DNA of 64,000 nt, from contig NC_067196.1 of NCBI RefSeq assembly GCF_000699445.3, positions 72,671,864 to 72,735,863 of the forward strand, given 5' to 3'. A program made the position numbers and the translations under genes. This stretch comes from Schistosoma haematobium (taxonomy: Eukaryota; Platyhelminthes; Trematoda; Strigeidida; Schistosomatidae). The notes beneath the pieces were generated by a model. The model searched no databases, was not told where the DNA came from, and saw only the letters and a list, made by a program, of their open reading frames with translations. Each line of letters starts with the position of its first letter. The first letter of the stretch is position 1. Shown here in pieces: positions 1 through 12,645 of the stretch.

Positions 1-115
1 CATACTAGGATGAAACGGCCATCCAGTGCTTCCAGGTTTTCCATGATGGTCTAGATTCAACTGACCCATGAATTGAACAATTAAATTACTATGATATCCA
101 CAAAACCCCTTCAGA
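1..115 (+). repeat. Hammerhead SINE, 3' part, cut by window start
   Basis: Begins inside ribozyme stem II (ACTAGGATGAAACGGCC), then the family's 3' tail (CCAGTGCTTCCAGG, then 'tggtctag...ctcatga'). The cleavage triplet is ATC. The 5' tRNA-like half is outside the window. Confidence 0.85.
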
Positions 116-1469
116 ATCAAGAACTGTTGTTTGTCAATATCAAATCAAATCGTCAATGTTGGGGTTGACTAATCTGAAGTGTTCACTTGGATCAGTTTAT
201 AAGTGAAATGAAATTGTAAGATAAATAATGATCAGAATAAATATGGTCAACATGGAGTGAGGGAGAGAGAGAGAATAGTGGAATAAAAATCATCTGTTAC
301 GTAATATGTAGAATAACATGAATTGGGTCAGATATAATAAATAGGAGTGAATGCTGAATAAATTTCTCAAAAAGGTTGTCAAGTCCATTAATAATAATAA
401 TGATAATAATAATAATAACAATAATAATAATAATAATAATGAAGATGATAATGGAACAGAAAAATGAACATTAATCACACCACGTCACCATATTATAAAA
501 CTATTTATTGACTAGTTGGCCCCGAAGTTGGCCAGGGTAAAAAGGAGCAGCTGAACATATTTTAAATGATATACTCTGCCTTAAATCTGGCCAATTTAAT
601 GGATTATTAATCTAGATATGATAATTGTAGAACGTGATCGGAAATTATTGAAAACAATATTCTTCGTGCATATAATTGTGTTTTAACATGACTCTGTCAG
701 TAAATATATGTCTATTCAATGATCATTAATATTGGTAGTTCACATAGTGTTTTATTACGTAATAAGTTTATAATACATATCAACTGGTGATATCTCAAGT
801 TTCAATAATCTGTATATAGGTATGTACCTAGACATTGGTAATTAATAAGGAGTACATTATCAGGTATATGAAAGCCTTGACCATTAGATAGTTTAAATTT
901 CACTTGGGTAGTCAAAAGATAAGTAGCTTTTCATTTTGAATTCATCATGATAATCACAAGTCTATTTTAAAACATGTTGTGATGTGACAAATTTGTTATT
1001 CTTTTCATTTCACATAATACATCTCTTTTGTTCAGTGTACATAATATATATATATAGCTTTCTTATCTGTCCAATTATCAGTTCTTGTTTGTTTGAACTT
1101 TCCTGTAGCTGATATTTTTTTTCAAAATTTATATCAACTAACTTAATTTATAAACATGTTTGAATTGTATTGTTCAAGTACATCATATTTCACAGATCAG
1201 TTTTAGCTTCTTATTACATTTTCGTAATTTATAATATAGATTCATCATTTTATTTGTAATAGCTTTATACAACATTTATGACTGTTTCAAAATGGTTTTT
1301 ATCTTCATAAAGATTTGAACGCATGGTTTATTTGTAGAAGAGTGTTACAATCAATCATAATAAAGGTTACATCTCATGTTTTATTAATCAGTCCTATGAA
1401 TGAATTCAACGTTAGAAGTTATTTAGTTTAAAAGAAATCTTATGTTTTGGTAAATTGATTTTTTAAAAT
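116..1469. other. AT-rich sequence with AAT repeat
   Basis: No gene seen. Contains an interrupted (AAT/ATA)n tract at about 389-440, whose translation gives a false leucine-rich frame on the minus strand. Confidence 0.6.
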
Positions 1470-1905
1470 AGTTGAATTGATGAGTTGATCTAAGCTAGAT
1501 CACTATCGAAAACCTGAAAACACTAGACGGCCGTTTCGCCCCCGTATGGGACTCTTCAGCAGTGCGCATCCACGATTCCGCATGAGGGGCTCGAATACAT
1601 GACCTTCGGTTTTAGGCGCAAACGCTGAACTTCTGGGCCACTGAACCAGAATCTAGTGGTGTTAATGTCTAACCTTAGTCGATCTATGATCTTGTGCAAT
1701 CCTTCATCCATTGTCTGAAGTAGATAACTGTCTCCATCTGACGTGGATCAGACTGCACTAGTCAGGGCTTCTCCCTAGAACTGCAGGAAACCCATCTTGA
1801 AGCTAGTCACTGGAGAGCGAATAGTTATTATTATCAAAATGGGGATTTGTGGAGATTCTAGTAATTTTAATAGTTAGATCTATGAGTCGATCTAAGCTAG
1901 ACTCA
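1470..1905 (-). repeat. Hammerhead SINE, near complete
   Basis: In sense (minus) orientation: tRNA-like head with degraded B box near 1590-1610, hammerhead, then the 3' tail. 5' extension to about 1900 includes the 'ggggatttgtggagatt' block shared with other copies. Confidence 0.85.
1521..1566 (-). ncRNA. Hammerhead ribozyme, core intact
   Basis: Sense order: stem I GCACTG; core CTGAAGA; stem II GTCCC-ATAC-GGGGGC; GAAA; minimal stem III ACGGCCGT; cleavage triplet GTC; stem I TAGTG. All conserved core positions (CUGANGA, GAAA, UH) are present and stem II pairs well. Confidence 0.75.
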
Positions 1906-1984
1906 TAAATTTGTTAAGCGGATAAATGAAAAGTTTGACAATATTTTATTATTATTTCTATTTTATTTAAACTTGTTTATACTG

Positions 1985-2200
1985 TAGTGAACAAGAACGC
2001 CTCAAACTTGACTGTTCCGTTTGCAAATATCAGTTCATCTACTCAGATTTCATTGATCATGCATTTTCATACTAATTGCTCTCCTTTCGCGTTCTTCCCT
2101 CTCGCTCTTCCATTGAGATACATTCTATGTCTGACTATAGTTATATACTACTTATGTATATATAAGTAGCTCATACCACCATACTAAAGTGAACTAATGT
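1985..2200 (+). repeat. Unclassified repeat (same family as the 54.3-54.8 kb foldback)
   Basis: Shares 'ttgactgttccgtttgcaaa', the CT-rich 'cgctcttcc' part and the 'acttatgtatatataagtag' hairpin end with the foldback at 54263-54780. Coding capacity is not evident. Confidence 0.55.
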
Positions 2201-4229
2201 TTTCGTTTGGATTTTTGCCAGTGATGTCTGGAATCAACAATACCTTAATAATAACAGTTTATTTCAACTCAATTATTTACTGTTAATTTTCCATTGTGAT
2301 CAACAATCGAATTCAGAACATGTGTTTCTTCCTAATTTTAGTTTGTCAGTATGCATAACGTACAGAGAAAAAAAAGAAAAATCGATCGTTAAGAATAATA
2401 TCATGTTTCTCCCATTGTTAATTTGAATAACATCTTCATATCAATTCAAATATAACCTTAGAATATGGTGATAATTAAAAAGAATGGTCTTCGCATTAAG
2501 AGATATATTCACATTTTACGTAAAGTATCTTTTTAAGTCTTGAAAGTAAAGAGAATTACAACATATGCAATGGTGTCGACCGTACCATTACAAATCTTTA
2601 GAACGTGTACATTACAGATAAAGAGTCTTCAATATTAGGAGTGCAAAAATACCCGGAGAGTTTTGTCTACCATCCTAAAATGATTTCATTGGTTGATGTA
2701 TATAGCATAAGTGTAGGAGGTTCGGATCTTAGAAGATCAACCTTATTGATCAGTGTGTAAGATAAGTGAAAAAACCGGAAATTTCACACATACTACTTGA
2801 CTTACAACACATCCTCCGCAGTCAGATTGAGTTGGAGTATTTCCGTCTACGTTCACACAATTTTCGCATACGTAACAGCTGATAGAATAAACTAAACATC
2901 AATTACAAAAAGGGTAATGTTATGTTTGAAGCAAATTACAAAATGCATAATACTAAGTTCAAAAATTAATTTTGTGATTGTAATCATCTCATATTTTATC
3001 ATGGTTTATAATAACATACATAACAGATAGGAAATTTATAAATTACAAGACTTGGAGATATAATGGAACTTAAATTTATTTCGTTTAATTTCTATGGATC
3101 GTGTTTGAGTCAATACAGTTATAGACGCAATAATGAAATATATTGAAGAAGTGGAATGATAAGATCATTGAGAATGAAAATTGAAATACGTGTACAAACA
3201 GTAGTTACACAATTACTGTTAACATTTATCTTCAAACCATATCGATAAGGCTAAATAATACCATCTGTAAATAAATCCTAAATGCCAACTTTAAAGTGTA
3301 TGCTTGTGATGTTATTGCTAGAGAAAATAATTAAAGCTTTACTGATACATCACTCAACTAGAATAGAATAAAATCATTAGAATTCTTATCTTAAACTATG
3401 ATTCTGTCTGCCTAGTGATTAGAAATTGATTTGTTTAACTGTTATCTAATAGGAAATCATTAAATTCTCAAATGTCGACCTCAAAATAAGTACATTATTC
3501 TACATTCGTTACAGTTTATAAATTAACTATTGTTAAACACTAAGTATATTTATAAATATTTAGCATGAAATGATACATCCTTTCATTTAATTATTATCTT
3601 AAATTGTCCTAAAGTATACTTTCTTTATTCATTCAATGAGATGGTCTCATCAATACTGGTTTTTGTAATAACACTGTAGTTCTCTTAGTTACCATTCATT
3701 TCTCTTTTAATTTAATTCAATTACAATGGTACATACAAGATTAAATCATCAAAGCTAAATTTGATGTTTATGGTTGAAGATATTTTTAATATTATCATAA
3801 AGATTTCCAGTATTAAACATTCAATTGGGTGATTTTTTTAAATGTTCATTCAATATGTAAACAGTTTACTTCATAGACTAACACAAGCTAGAATATCATA
3901 TCACTGAAATTCGAAGAGAACAGATTACCTAGTTCGTTCTTATTTGAAGTTATCTGATAATAATTATTCATGAATTTACCACGGGTAGAATCTATTGACT
4001 TAACATCAAACTGGGAACATGATACCTTTGATAACTTAGATCTTGGATGTTATTTGACTAGTGATGAAGCCTGAACAACATCTAATACTACCAATCAGTT
4101 ACTCTTTCATATTCAATACGATTAGATTCAGAGTGGAAATTTGAATAGTCTTATTTTAATTCATGGATTCAATTGAAGCATGCGCACTGTGAAACGTGAA
4201 ATTTTTAGTCACTGATTCATGTATCACTA
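2201..4229. other. No feature recognised
   Basis: About 2 kb of AT-rich sequence without a recognisable coding region or named repeat on either strand. Confidence 0.6.
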
Positions 4230-4520
4230 GCAGCAATCTACTGCAAGAGAGAACAAACCAGTTTCCAGTTGAAGAGGAAATCAGGAAAAGATGCTGCCAG
4301 TGAATAGAATATACACTGCGGAAATCAACAAACTACATCACGAGGTAAGCCGTAACTTGGAATACTGAACGGGAAATGAAAAGTGGAAGAACAAGAAACA
4401 CACTGAGTTAAGAACAGGAAGCAGATATCAAAGGAATAAATAGCAACTGAAAACAACTGGAAAGGATTTCTCAGGACAGGATTCGATAGAGAATCCCAGT
4501 GGATGGTGTCCAAAATCTGA
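4230..4520 (+). mobile_element. RTE-type LINE, old 3' fragment
   Basis: Broken frames read EEEIRK..., TLRKSTNYITR and WNTE..., matching the C-terminal region of the RTE copies at 16993 and 46108. Several stops; strongly diverged. Confidence 0.7.
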
Positions 4521-4894
4521 TACACTGATACACTACGTGCTATGCGCTAACCTCCAAATGACTACTTGAGTGGTCCATTGAATAAAATAAGCGAATGCTC
4601 ATTTATATTTATGTATACAACTCTACACCTCAGAGAATCGATCCATTTCTTAGCTAGTGAAATGCACTTCTTGTTCGGGTCACTTCCAATTGCCATCGAT
4701 CGACCTTGACTACGTATTCCTCAATTACTCTCAGTTACAGTTTGAGACATTAACTTGTGCACTATAGAAATTTAAATTTTTCATTAAATATTTACACATG
4801 AATAAAAGTGGACTGAACTAACGGATCTCAAATAAGATAATATAGTTGTCTTATATTCTCAGAATGAGGGTTTGTAGAAATTAAAGTAATTTAA

Positions 4895-5265
4895 TGCTTG
4901 AATTCATGAGTCGATTAGGGTAGACGACCATGGAAAACCTGGAGGCACTGGACGGCTTTTTCGTTCTAGTGTGGAACTCCTCAGCTGTGCAAATCCACGA
5001 TCAAACACGCAGAACCCGAACCCAGGACCTTTGGTCTCTCTCGCGATCGCTTAGCCTCTCGACCATTGAGCTGGCATCTAATCGTATTAACTTCAACCAA
5101 TCCACGATATTGCACAACCGTCCACCATTGTTTTCAATAAGTAACTGCCTTATAACAGACACGGTTTAACTATACTGGTCACATCTACTCACTAAAACTT
5201 CAAGAAACACATCTTAAAGATAGTCACTAGTGAGGGTTTGTGGAAATTGTATTCTGTTATTATCT
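4895..5265 (-). repeat. Hammerhead SINE, near complete
   Basis: Sense strand minus. tRNA-like head (A-box-like 'GCTCAATGGTCGAGAGG', weak B box), hammerhead at 4945-4990, then the 3' tail. Ends near the 'ctagtgagggtttgtgga' block. Confidence 0.85.
4945..4990 (-). ncRNA. Hammerhead ribozyme, core intact
   Basis: Core CTGAGGA, stem II GTTC...GAAC (compensated relative to GTCC...GGAC), GAAA, short stem III, triplet GTC, stem I CAGTGC against GCACAG with one mismatch. The paired change in stem II is notable. Confidence 0.75.
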
Positions 5266-5371
5266 ATTATTCAAAGCAGAACTTAATATTAAACATATCT
5301 ATATATTTTTCAATCATCAAGTGTACTACCATTTATATAACATTAATTTGTTATAATTAAAATAACCCATA

Positions 5372-6450
5372 ATGTCATTGAAAAAGAAAAAGGCTTGGTT
5401 CTTAAAAGGGGAATGCAAAACAATTACTAGTTCGATACAAGAGCATTTAATTAACTGTGGGCACATCGCCCTAAACGACTGTTCTTTTAAAGTAATCTTC
5501 AGAGTCAATGGAACTGGATCGAATAGGGGTCGAATCAATATTTTATGCACTGCTGGAGCATTAGTAATCCATGGACTCAAGCCTGAACTTTACGTGCAGA
5601 AACGATTTGTCCAACTGCTCATCATTCCTTGCCCTAATTCCTTTAGTGCGTATTTTTCTGGGTTGATTTTTTTCTGCACTTTTATTTGATTATTATTGAA
5701 TTTTCTAAACTACTGTTTTGCATTTAAATTTCTAATCCGTTATTATTATTATTACCTTATGCAAGTTTAGTTGATTATTATTCGGTCTATTATTATGACC
5801 TCTGTGTTTGTCGCTTTTCTTCATGTCTGTCAGTTGGACTACTATTTGAACCATAAATTATTACCCTTCTCACCTCTTGATTAGTACGTAACCTCATTTG
5901 TTATTTATTCTCGAATTCATTTTGTGATGCAATCTTTTCTATCCTCCTATAGACATACATTTTCCATATAACTATATATACGAATGTACAGCTGTTGGGG
6001 ACGTTAGATCCCCAGAACTCATTTAGGAAAGGACTTAATTTTGTAATTTATTTAGAAAATTTGAATTTCTTTGTTTTCGCGCCAAAGGCGCACTTGTCAC
6101 CTTCATGTCGTATTTCCCACTGGGAAATATCTTAAATGCTATTGATCCGTTGCGTCTTTTAGTATGCTATTTGGTAACTTTCCCCAAGGACGGTTTTGCA
6201 CTGTATATATACGTTCTGAATTGTGTTTGTTGTTATCGCTCGTTTCTGGCTGTTTTGCAGAATATACTTCCCATTCCAAGCTTGGACTTCTCCTTCTAGT
6301 TAGCGGAGCTGGGACGCATCAATAGCTAGCTTACTGGTCTTTGGTCACCAAGTCTTGTTCTCGTTCGCAGATTAAGTGAACTCGTGATAGTTTTAAACCT
6401 AGCAACAGCTTGAGTAAGTGATTTCGTCGAAAAGAAACTTTTCTTCACTG
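5372..6450 (+). mobile_element. Penelope-like element (family A), 5'-truncated
   Basis: Starts inside the C-terminal GIY-YIG endonuclease domain: SIQEHLINCGH at about residues 23-33, KPELYVQKRFVQLLI near residue 70-85, stop at 5689. A 3' untranslated part follows to about 5992 and resumes at 6410 after a solo LTR insertion. Identified by comparison with the copies at 11272 and 15440 (minus) and the GIY-YIG core in 58055. Degraded but with an open frame of 105 codons. Confidence 0.7.
5993..6404. mobile_element. Solo LTR nested in Penelope-like 3' region
   Basis: 412 bp, begins TGTTGGGGACG, ends CTAGCA (TG...CA). Flanked by the 5-bp duplication ACAGC (5988-5992 and 6405-6409). Uninterrupted family A copies (10075) read straight through this point, confirming an insertion. 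Has a TATATATA box near 6203. The family was not identified. Confidence 0.75.
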
Positions 6451-6904
6451 AATTCTCATTTTCTTATTAATTTCCTATTCAATTTTATATTTAACTGATA
6501 CTATTACACAAGTAATAATTATGTAAATGAAATAAACGAAACATTCTGAATTACAGTCATTACATAAAATATAACTATGAACTATAGTATAATTAATTAT
6601 CAATAAGAAACTTATGAAACACCGTGTATAACGTACCATTTCTCATTGTTAAACATAAAACTAATAGAAATATAATAAACTGTAATGATATAATGCTAGA
6701 ATACATCATCATTTGTTTATCTTTAATGTAAAGTTCAATTTATGGACATTTATTGAATAAAGAATTATAAACTACATTAAATACTGTACAAAATTGAAAC
6801 TAATTAAAATTGACCAATAGAATAATATGTTGAATGTTTTGTTTGTATGAATAATAATAACCAGTCATTTTATGATTGACTATTAAATCATTCTAATTGA
6901 ATAT

Positions 6905-7140
6905 GTTTAATAGTTGAGATCATGAGTTAATTGAAACTAGATCACTATGAAAAATCTGGAAACATTGGACGGCTGTTTCGTCCTATTGTGGGACTCCTCA
7001 GCAGTGTGCATCCACGACACCCACCTTGGACATATCGGTCTCACGTGCGAATGCTTAACCTTTAGACCACTGAGCTGATTGGTATCGAGTGGTGTTTATG
7101 TCTAACTTCAACTAATCCATAAAATTGAGTGACACATTCT
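6905..7140 (-). repeat. Hammerhead SINE
   Basis: Sense strand minus: tRNA-like head (TCAGTGGTCTAAAGGTTAAG A-box region), hammerhead, then the 3' tail with 'ctcatga'. Confidence 0.85.
6962..7009 (-). ncRNA. Hammerhead ribozyme, core intact
   Basis: Core CTGAGGA, stem II GTCCCACAATAGGAC, GAAA, stem III ACAGCCGT (one mismatch), triplet GTC; stem I ACACTG/CAATGT with one mismatch. All catalytic positions match the consensus. Confidence 0.75.
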
Positions 7141-9316
7141 GATATTAATTGAATATGATAGCTCTTTTTTCTTTATCTGAATATAAAACTACATAAGGAT
7201 TTCATGAGATATATATGATGGGAATGACAATATGTTTTGAAATTAGTCTGTATCTTCGTTAATCTCTATTTATTTACAAACGTATACTTTCATTATTTTT
7301 TTTTGTTTCAAGATTATGTAATGCAATGAAATGATAAAGCAATGATGACGTCTAATGATTTATACAAGGAATTATCATTGCAATCAAATGAACATCAATA
7401 ATGTAGAACACTCATAAACAATCAACTTTTAAAACAGCTTTATTGTCAGCATTAAACTAGATATCTCGCAAAAGGTTAAGTATATTTCGCTAATTCTCCA
7501 ATAACTCACAATAGATTAAAGTGCAGCTAGAAAGTAATGAGACTGAGGAGTTACTGAGAATAACATTGCATCTATAACTTACAAAAAAAGAACTAATATA
7601 GCAGGTCACACTATCTGTTCTTAGTTTCGGTTCCAAGATTGTCTTAATCCGAGGCTTATGTTATTGCTGATTGCTGTTTACTACTTTCCTGAATAAGTAT
7701 AAGTGGATTGTGTGTTCTTTTTCTTTTGTTCTTCTCATTTCCAAATTTTATTACTGACGCTACACAGAATGCTCCCTAGTATACAAAGTACCTTCTGACT
7801 GGATAAGTACCACCACATCAAGTCTCAAACTGTTATCTCACAGCTTTCTTTTATTTAATCAAAAATAATACTATGAGTTGATTGACTTCTATACTGTTAT
7901 TTACAGCTATAAAATATGAAGAACAAGAAAAGAAATGAAATTTTCTGGAAATTAGTCCAGTTTCAAATAAATATTTTCACTTTAGACAATGCAAAGTACT
8001 GTCAATAATTTTCCGTAAACATAATGAATGGCAGGTGTTTGTTTGCAATATAACATTGCTAAAAATATGTCCAGTGGTTTTCTCAACAGTGATATGAAAT
8101 GTGTACAGTTAAATCTCAGTTAACAAACCGACGAACAGAAAGCCTAATAAACGACCACGGTCGGACTGATAATGAACATGAATATTCGGAGAGCTTTTGA
8201 AAAATAATCATACTGTCAAGCCGTGTAAACTAAACCACATCATTAATATCATTCGCTGATAAACTTCAAGTTTTAAGTGATCATATTTGAAAAATTGTTT
8301 GAAACTTTGCCCTGAACCATTCAAGGATTACTGTTGGTTCCAAGCGCTAGTAAAGGAGAGGATTTGGGCGAGCAGTTAGCAACTCTATCTGGTAAATTCT
8401 TTATATGCACCTCGCTTATTAATTATGATTGAAAAATAAACGAGGGACCAATGCATTTCCCACGACGTGAATTAAGAACACTAAAACTGATACAAGGGAA
8501 GATTTATCAGCCCCAAAACGCGACAGCAACGCCAGTCGAAAATATACTCACTATATATTGATTGTATACTCATTTCGACTACTGATTAGAACAAAGTCAT
8601 ATTTATGAAAAACATCCAGAGATATTGTAATGTCTTTGCTTCGTTAACCAATCACCTTTGTAACCGATATTATATAAATCCCAACGGTGTTTGAAATCAG
8701 AAGGCAATAAGAAGCGGCAACTATAGTTTATTAGCTGATAGCATAGGTCACAAAGCTACTAGTACATTGAGCGAATTTGAAGCGGCGAGGTGAACAAGTA
8801 TATGCAAGCAATTACATAGGCAAACATATAATGAAATTGCATAAGGGCGCAGCAAGGCAAAGCAAAGGCTAATAATAGGATTTGAGTACATATATACATG
8901 GGGAGGAGGATAAATCATCGAGTGATATTTAAGCAATCAACATTTTAGCTCGAGTCCGTCATGTGGTCTACTGATCATAACGGAACAAAGAAATATGCAA
9001 ATTGTTACTGATCAAATAACATTGTTTGTTAAGTAAGTTAGTAAAAGGGCTTAACCAAAATTAACCATCATCGAAATTGGTTGTAGGATAGCTGTTATAA
9101 TACAATAAAGAACATGTTGCATGTCATGTTGAGTACAGTCCACGTTAATTTATTACAAGAATATAGTATCTTGAATAAACATTATACTCAAATAAATTGA
9201 TTTTATATCAAATAAAATATCACACTGGAAAGTAAAGCAAATATTACACTAAGTAATCATCAACTTGAATTAAAAACGAGATAAAAATCACTATGAATCA
9301 AAAATTAATTTCACCA
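7141..9316. other. Mostly unique AT-rich sequence
   Basis: No gene recognised. A short stretch at about 8335-8400 (CCAAGCGCTAGTAAAGGAG) weakly resembles the RTE 5' end seen at 61840. Confidence 0.5.
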
Positions 9317-9519
9317 GTTTGTCACATCATATCAAAATGGAGAACTTGTCAAAAAAGAAAAATGTTGAAATTAAGATGAAATGTAATCAGGATGATCATA
9401 GAAATAGAAATAAACCAGTCAGGGTTAGAAGATTTAAAGGAAAGATGGAAAGTGAAGCAGTTGGCTGTAAAGGAATAAAAGAAGAGAAGAGTTCTTCATA
9501 CTCTTCTACCTTTGATTAA
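9317..9519 (+). CDS. Possible terminal coding exon, function unknown
   Basis: Good acceptor-like TTAATTTCACCAG at 9305-9317 is followed by an open frame to a TAA at 9517-9519. The peptide is about 66 residues, very rich in Lys, Arg, Glu and Ser (KMENLSKKKN...GIKEEKSSSYSS). No stop interrupts it in a 62% AT context, but the composition is low-complexity and no family is recognised. No upstream exon was identified. It may be chance. Confidence 0.22.
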
Positions 9520-9624
9520 AATAAGAATGTTTCTAGTCATTTTGATTTTGATTCTTAGAAAATTCTTATAAAATTTTACAGTATAATTTCTATTATTAAA
9601 TATTTTTAACTGAATAACTATGTA

Positions 9625-9785
9625 TCAGTCAGTTAGTATCAACGTAGAACTTCTTATGTACGTATATCAGTTCGAGTTGCCAAACCACATTAGCACAGAG
9701 ATGCAGTTGTCGATTCAAATCCCATAGTTGTAAATGTAGTAAGAGTATAAGCAGTAACCGGAAACACTAGGATTTAAAGATGTAT
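9625..9785 (-). mobile_element. LINE 3' end fragment
   Basis: Matches the 3' untranslated end of the LINEs at 32817 and 34655: CAGTCAG..., then 'cgagttgcca', 'agcacagagatgcag', 'gattcaaatcccatag'. Minus sense; no coding part left. Confidence 0.65.
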
Positions 9786-10074
9786 GAATATTGATTGAAT
9801 GTACTCATACGTACTTGTAAGAGACTTACAATTTGCTAAAAAACGAATTACTATCCAATTCTAACTAAATCATTAGGATGGATGATATAATTTTTCTTTT
9901 TGTTTACCCCTTGAGTAGAATGACCGGCAATACAATCCATACCATCAAGTATATTTACACAATGAATAAAATTCTATAATGGAAGCGAAATAGTCGAAAA
10001 TGTTTATGGATGAATACAAATGGCAACTAATCACTTTTTTTTTAAATCTAAAGATAAAGAGAACTCAGTGAAAA

Positions 10075-10335
10075 AAATTTTCTTCCCGACGAAATCGTTT
10101 AATTAAGCTGTACATTCGTATACATATTTATATGAAAAGTATATGTTTATGGAAGGATAGAAAAGATTCCATCATAAATTGATTCAAGACTCTTATTATC
10201 AAGTGAGATTACGTGACAATCAAGGGGTAAGAATGAAAATAATTTATGGTTCAGATAATAGTCCAATTGACAGATATGAAGAAAAACAACAAAGATCACA
10301 ATAATAAAACCGAATAATAATATCAGAATGGGGTT
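10075..10335 (-). mobile_element. Penelope-like family A, 3' untranslated fragment
   Basis: Reverse complement matches 5750-5990 and 6410-6440 without the solo LTR, so it is the empty-site reference for that insertion. It includes 'gacgaaatcg' and 'agctgtacattcg'. Confidence 0.65.
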
Positions 10336-10359
10336 TTGTCGAGATTGTAGTAATTTCAA

Positions 10360-10670
10360 TAAGCAGTGACCAGTGAAGTTCAGACGGGTCTGTTGTGAGA
10401 TAGTAACTCACTGATGACAATGGTGGATATGTCGCTCGATTTCGTGAATTAGTTGAAATTAGACATTAACACCGTTGGATGCCGGCCTGCTTAGTGGTCT
10501 TGAGGTTAAGCGTTCGCGCGCAAAACTGATAGGTTCTGGGTTCGAATCACGCGAGGCGGGGTAGTGAATGCGCGCTGTTGAGAAGTCCCACAATGGGATA
10601 AAACGGCCATCCAGTGCTTCTAGGTGTTTCCATGGTGGTCTAGCTCCAACTGACTCATGATATCAACTAT
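10360..10670 (+). repeat. Hammerhead SINE, ribozyme inactive
   Basis: tRNA-like head with A-box region GCTTAGTGGTCTTGAGG and B box GGTTCGAATCACG. Core reads TTGAGAA (two consensus positions lost) and TAAAA instead of GAAA. Followed by (AAT)n at 10679. Confidence 0.85.
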
Positions 10671-10817
10671 TGAAATGAATAATAATAATAATAATAATCA
10701 GGAAAACGTGTATAAGGTAATAATAATGACAACAATGACTGATTAGAGTTTAAAATTACAAAACAATAACTTAAAAAACCAGTAATAATTAAATGAATAA
10801 ATAAATAAATAAATAAA

Positions 10818-11250
10818 AACTGCGGACACTCATTCGATTGGAAAAATGTAGAAATCTTAGACAGAGGAAACTCCAAAAACACCAGAGAATTTTTAGAAGC
10901 CTGGCACTCAAGTCAATCAGCAATCAACAAGCATATTGAAATCAATCCAATTTATCAACCAATCAGGAAAATCATGCATAAATATAGGAACAAAAATCAA
11001 ACCAATGGGAGACACAACCAAAACAAAGAAGTAAACAATGATAAATGTAAGGTCAACAAGAACCAATCAACGTCGAGGTGCACAGAACAAGCTTTGAGAC
11101 ACATATGGAGAAATTCAAACACTTCACTTCTATCTGAAGTTTGTGCTGATGATGTCGTTCAGAAGAACGATGAAAGCTCCACGACCAAACCATCCAGCTC
11201 AGAGAACAAAACTCCACCAAAATAATTAAATAAAAAGGAAAAAAAAGGAA
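10818..11250 (+). mobile_element. Penelope-like element (family B), 5'-truncated
   Basis: Encodes the region after the GIY-YIG core (CGHSFDWKNVEILDRGNSKN, then EFLEAWHSSQSAINKH) to the natural stop after SSSENKTPPK. Nearly identical to the minus-strand copy at 36169 apart from a few changes. An (AAAT)n tract of about 23 bp abuts its 5' truncation. Confidence 0.85.
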
Positions 11251-11271
11251 AAAAAACAAGACATACCATTA

Positions 11272-11850
11272 AAGGGAATTGGGGCCAAAGAGAATGAGAG
11301 GTTGGACGAATCGGTTTTGCACTCAAAGTTCGGGGTTGAGTTCATGGATTGATGATGCTTCAGGAGTGCATAAAATATTAATTCGACTTACTTTTGGTTC
11401 AATTCCTTTGACTGTGTAGATTACTTTAAAATAAGACTCTTTTGGAGCGATGTGCCCACAGTTGATTAAATGCTCCTGTATTGAAGTAGTAATTGTCTTA
11501 CATCCTACTTTTAAAAGCCATGCCGAATAGTGTTCTGAGATGCGTTTGGAAAGGAATCGCTTTGTGTAGTCAATATAGACTACCCCATATGAACACCTAA
11601 ATTTAAAGATACATATTGATGTGACCCAAAGCGGAAGTTTATCTTTAACGCATTCATGAATAGTAAACCGACTTGAGAAAAAAATTCGGAGCTTAGTTGA
11701 TTAGAATGTTTTATTAAACAATTTTCAAATCCGTTTATTTAAGATTTCAGCAATTTTATCTCCTTTAAATTTCATATTCGTAAAAACGATTTTCATTTGT
11801 ACTGTCGGTGCTTTTTCAGGATGATAAATCTAAAGATTTATATACTTTTA
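11272..11850 (-). pseudogene. Penelope-like family A, GIY-YIG region, degraded
   Basis: Minus-strand frames show CSYGVVYIDYTKRFLSKRI (GIY-YIG core, from CGxxYIGxT), then SIQEHLINCGHIAPKE and a PEL-VQNRFVQ end. Upstream: HPEKAPTVQ, the end of the RT/linker. Stops and shifts disrupt it. Confidence 0.75.
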
Positions 11851-11956
11851 AAATATTCAGAAATTAACTATATATTAGATGGGGGAAATTTTTATGATAT
11901 TTTATATTTTCATTTAGAATTCATTTATTATAATCAAGCATATAGTATTGAATAAC

Positions 11957-12060
11957 TCCGCCTATACCTCTTCGAGAGTTACTGCCACTCCCAAGCCCGG
12001 GTAAAGGAGGAGGGTTGGGCATGAGGTAGAAAACTAACTCGCTAACCAGAAAAATAATTC
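11957..12060 (+). repeat. Standalone RTE 5'-end-like sequence
   Basis: Shares 'aactccgcct', CCCAAGCCCGGGTAAAGGAG, 'gagggttgggcatg' and 'aactaactcgctaaccagaa' with the 5' end of the RTE at 61840, but no coding sequence follows. Confidence 0.7.
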
Positions 12061-12474
12061 ATATAGTACTGAATGAAATGCTTGTTTTTAATCGTATAAC
12101 CAATGAGCTAACTAACTCCTTCAATTATAACTAATACAATGATTTTAATTTTTTATTATAGTTATTACAACAATAAAGTGTTTACCCTTTTTATTATAAA
12201 ACGGTATAATCTATATAAGCATAATCATAAATCATTAAGATAATCTATTCAAACAGAAAAGTTGATTAACAAAAAGTTCTTATTCTTAAAACTGAACCAT
12301 CTCTTTTTAATTCTACTGATTCATTTCAATTGTTGATCATCTTTGGTCAACACTAATTATTGATATTTAAACTCTTATTGTACATTTGATTCATTTTTAA
12401 AAAAAAGAAATAATCAAGTTTAATCATTTATTTTAATTTTATCAGAAAGGGATTTTTGCGGACATTCTAAAAAT
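12061..12474. other. No feature recognised
   Basis: AT-rich; nothing identifiable. Confidence 0.5.
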
Positions 12475-12645
12475 TTAATAGTTAAGCTCATGAATCAATT
12501 GATGTTAGACCATCATAGAAAACCTAAAAGTACTGGATGACCATTTCATCCTAATATGGGACTCGTCTACAGTGCACATCTACGATCCCACCTCGCGAGA
12601 TTCGAACCCAACATCTATTGATCTCGCACGCAAGCACTTCATAAT
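12475..12645 (-). repeat. Hammerhead SINE, truncated
   Basis: Sense minus: B box GGTTCGAATCTCG, mutated hammerhead core (TAGACGA), tail. The 5' end is missing beyond about 12640. Confidence 0.8.

Noticed and set aside
290..478. Minus-strand frame with a long leucine run
   Set aside because: Translation of the AAT/ATA microsatellite; not a gene.
5326..5580. Minus-strand frame opposite the Penelope fragment
   Set aside because: Shadow of the plus-strand GIY-YIG frame.
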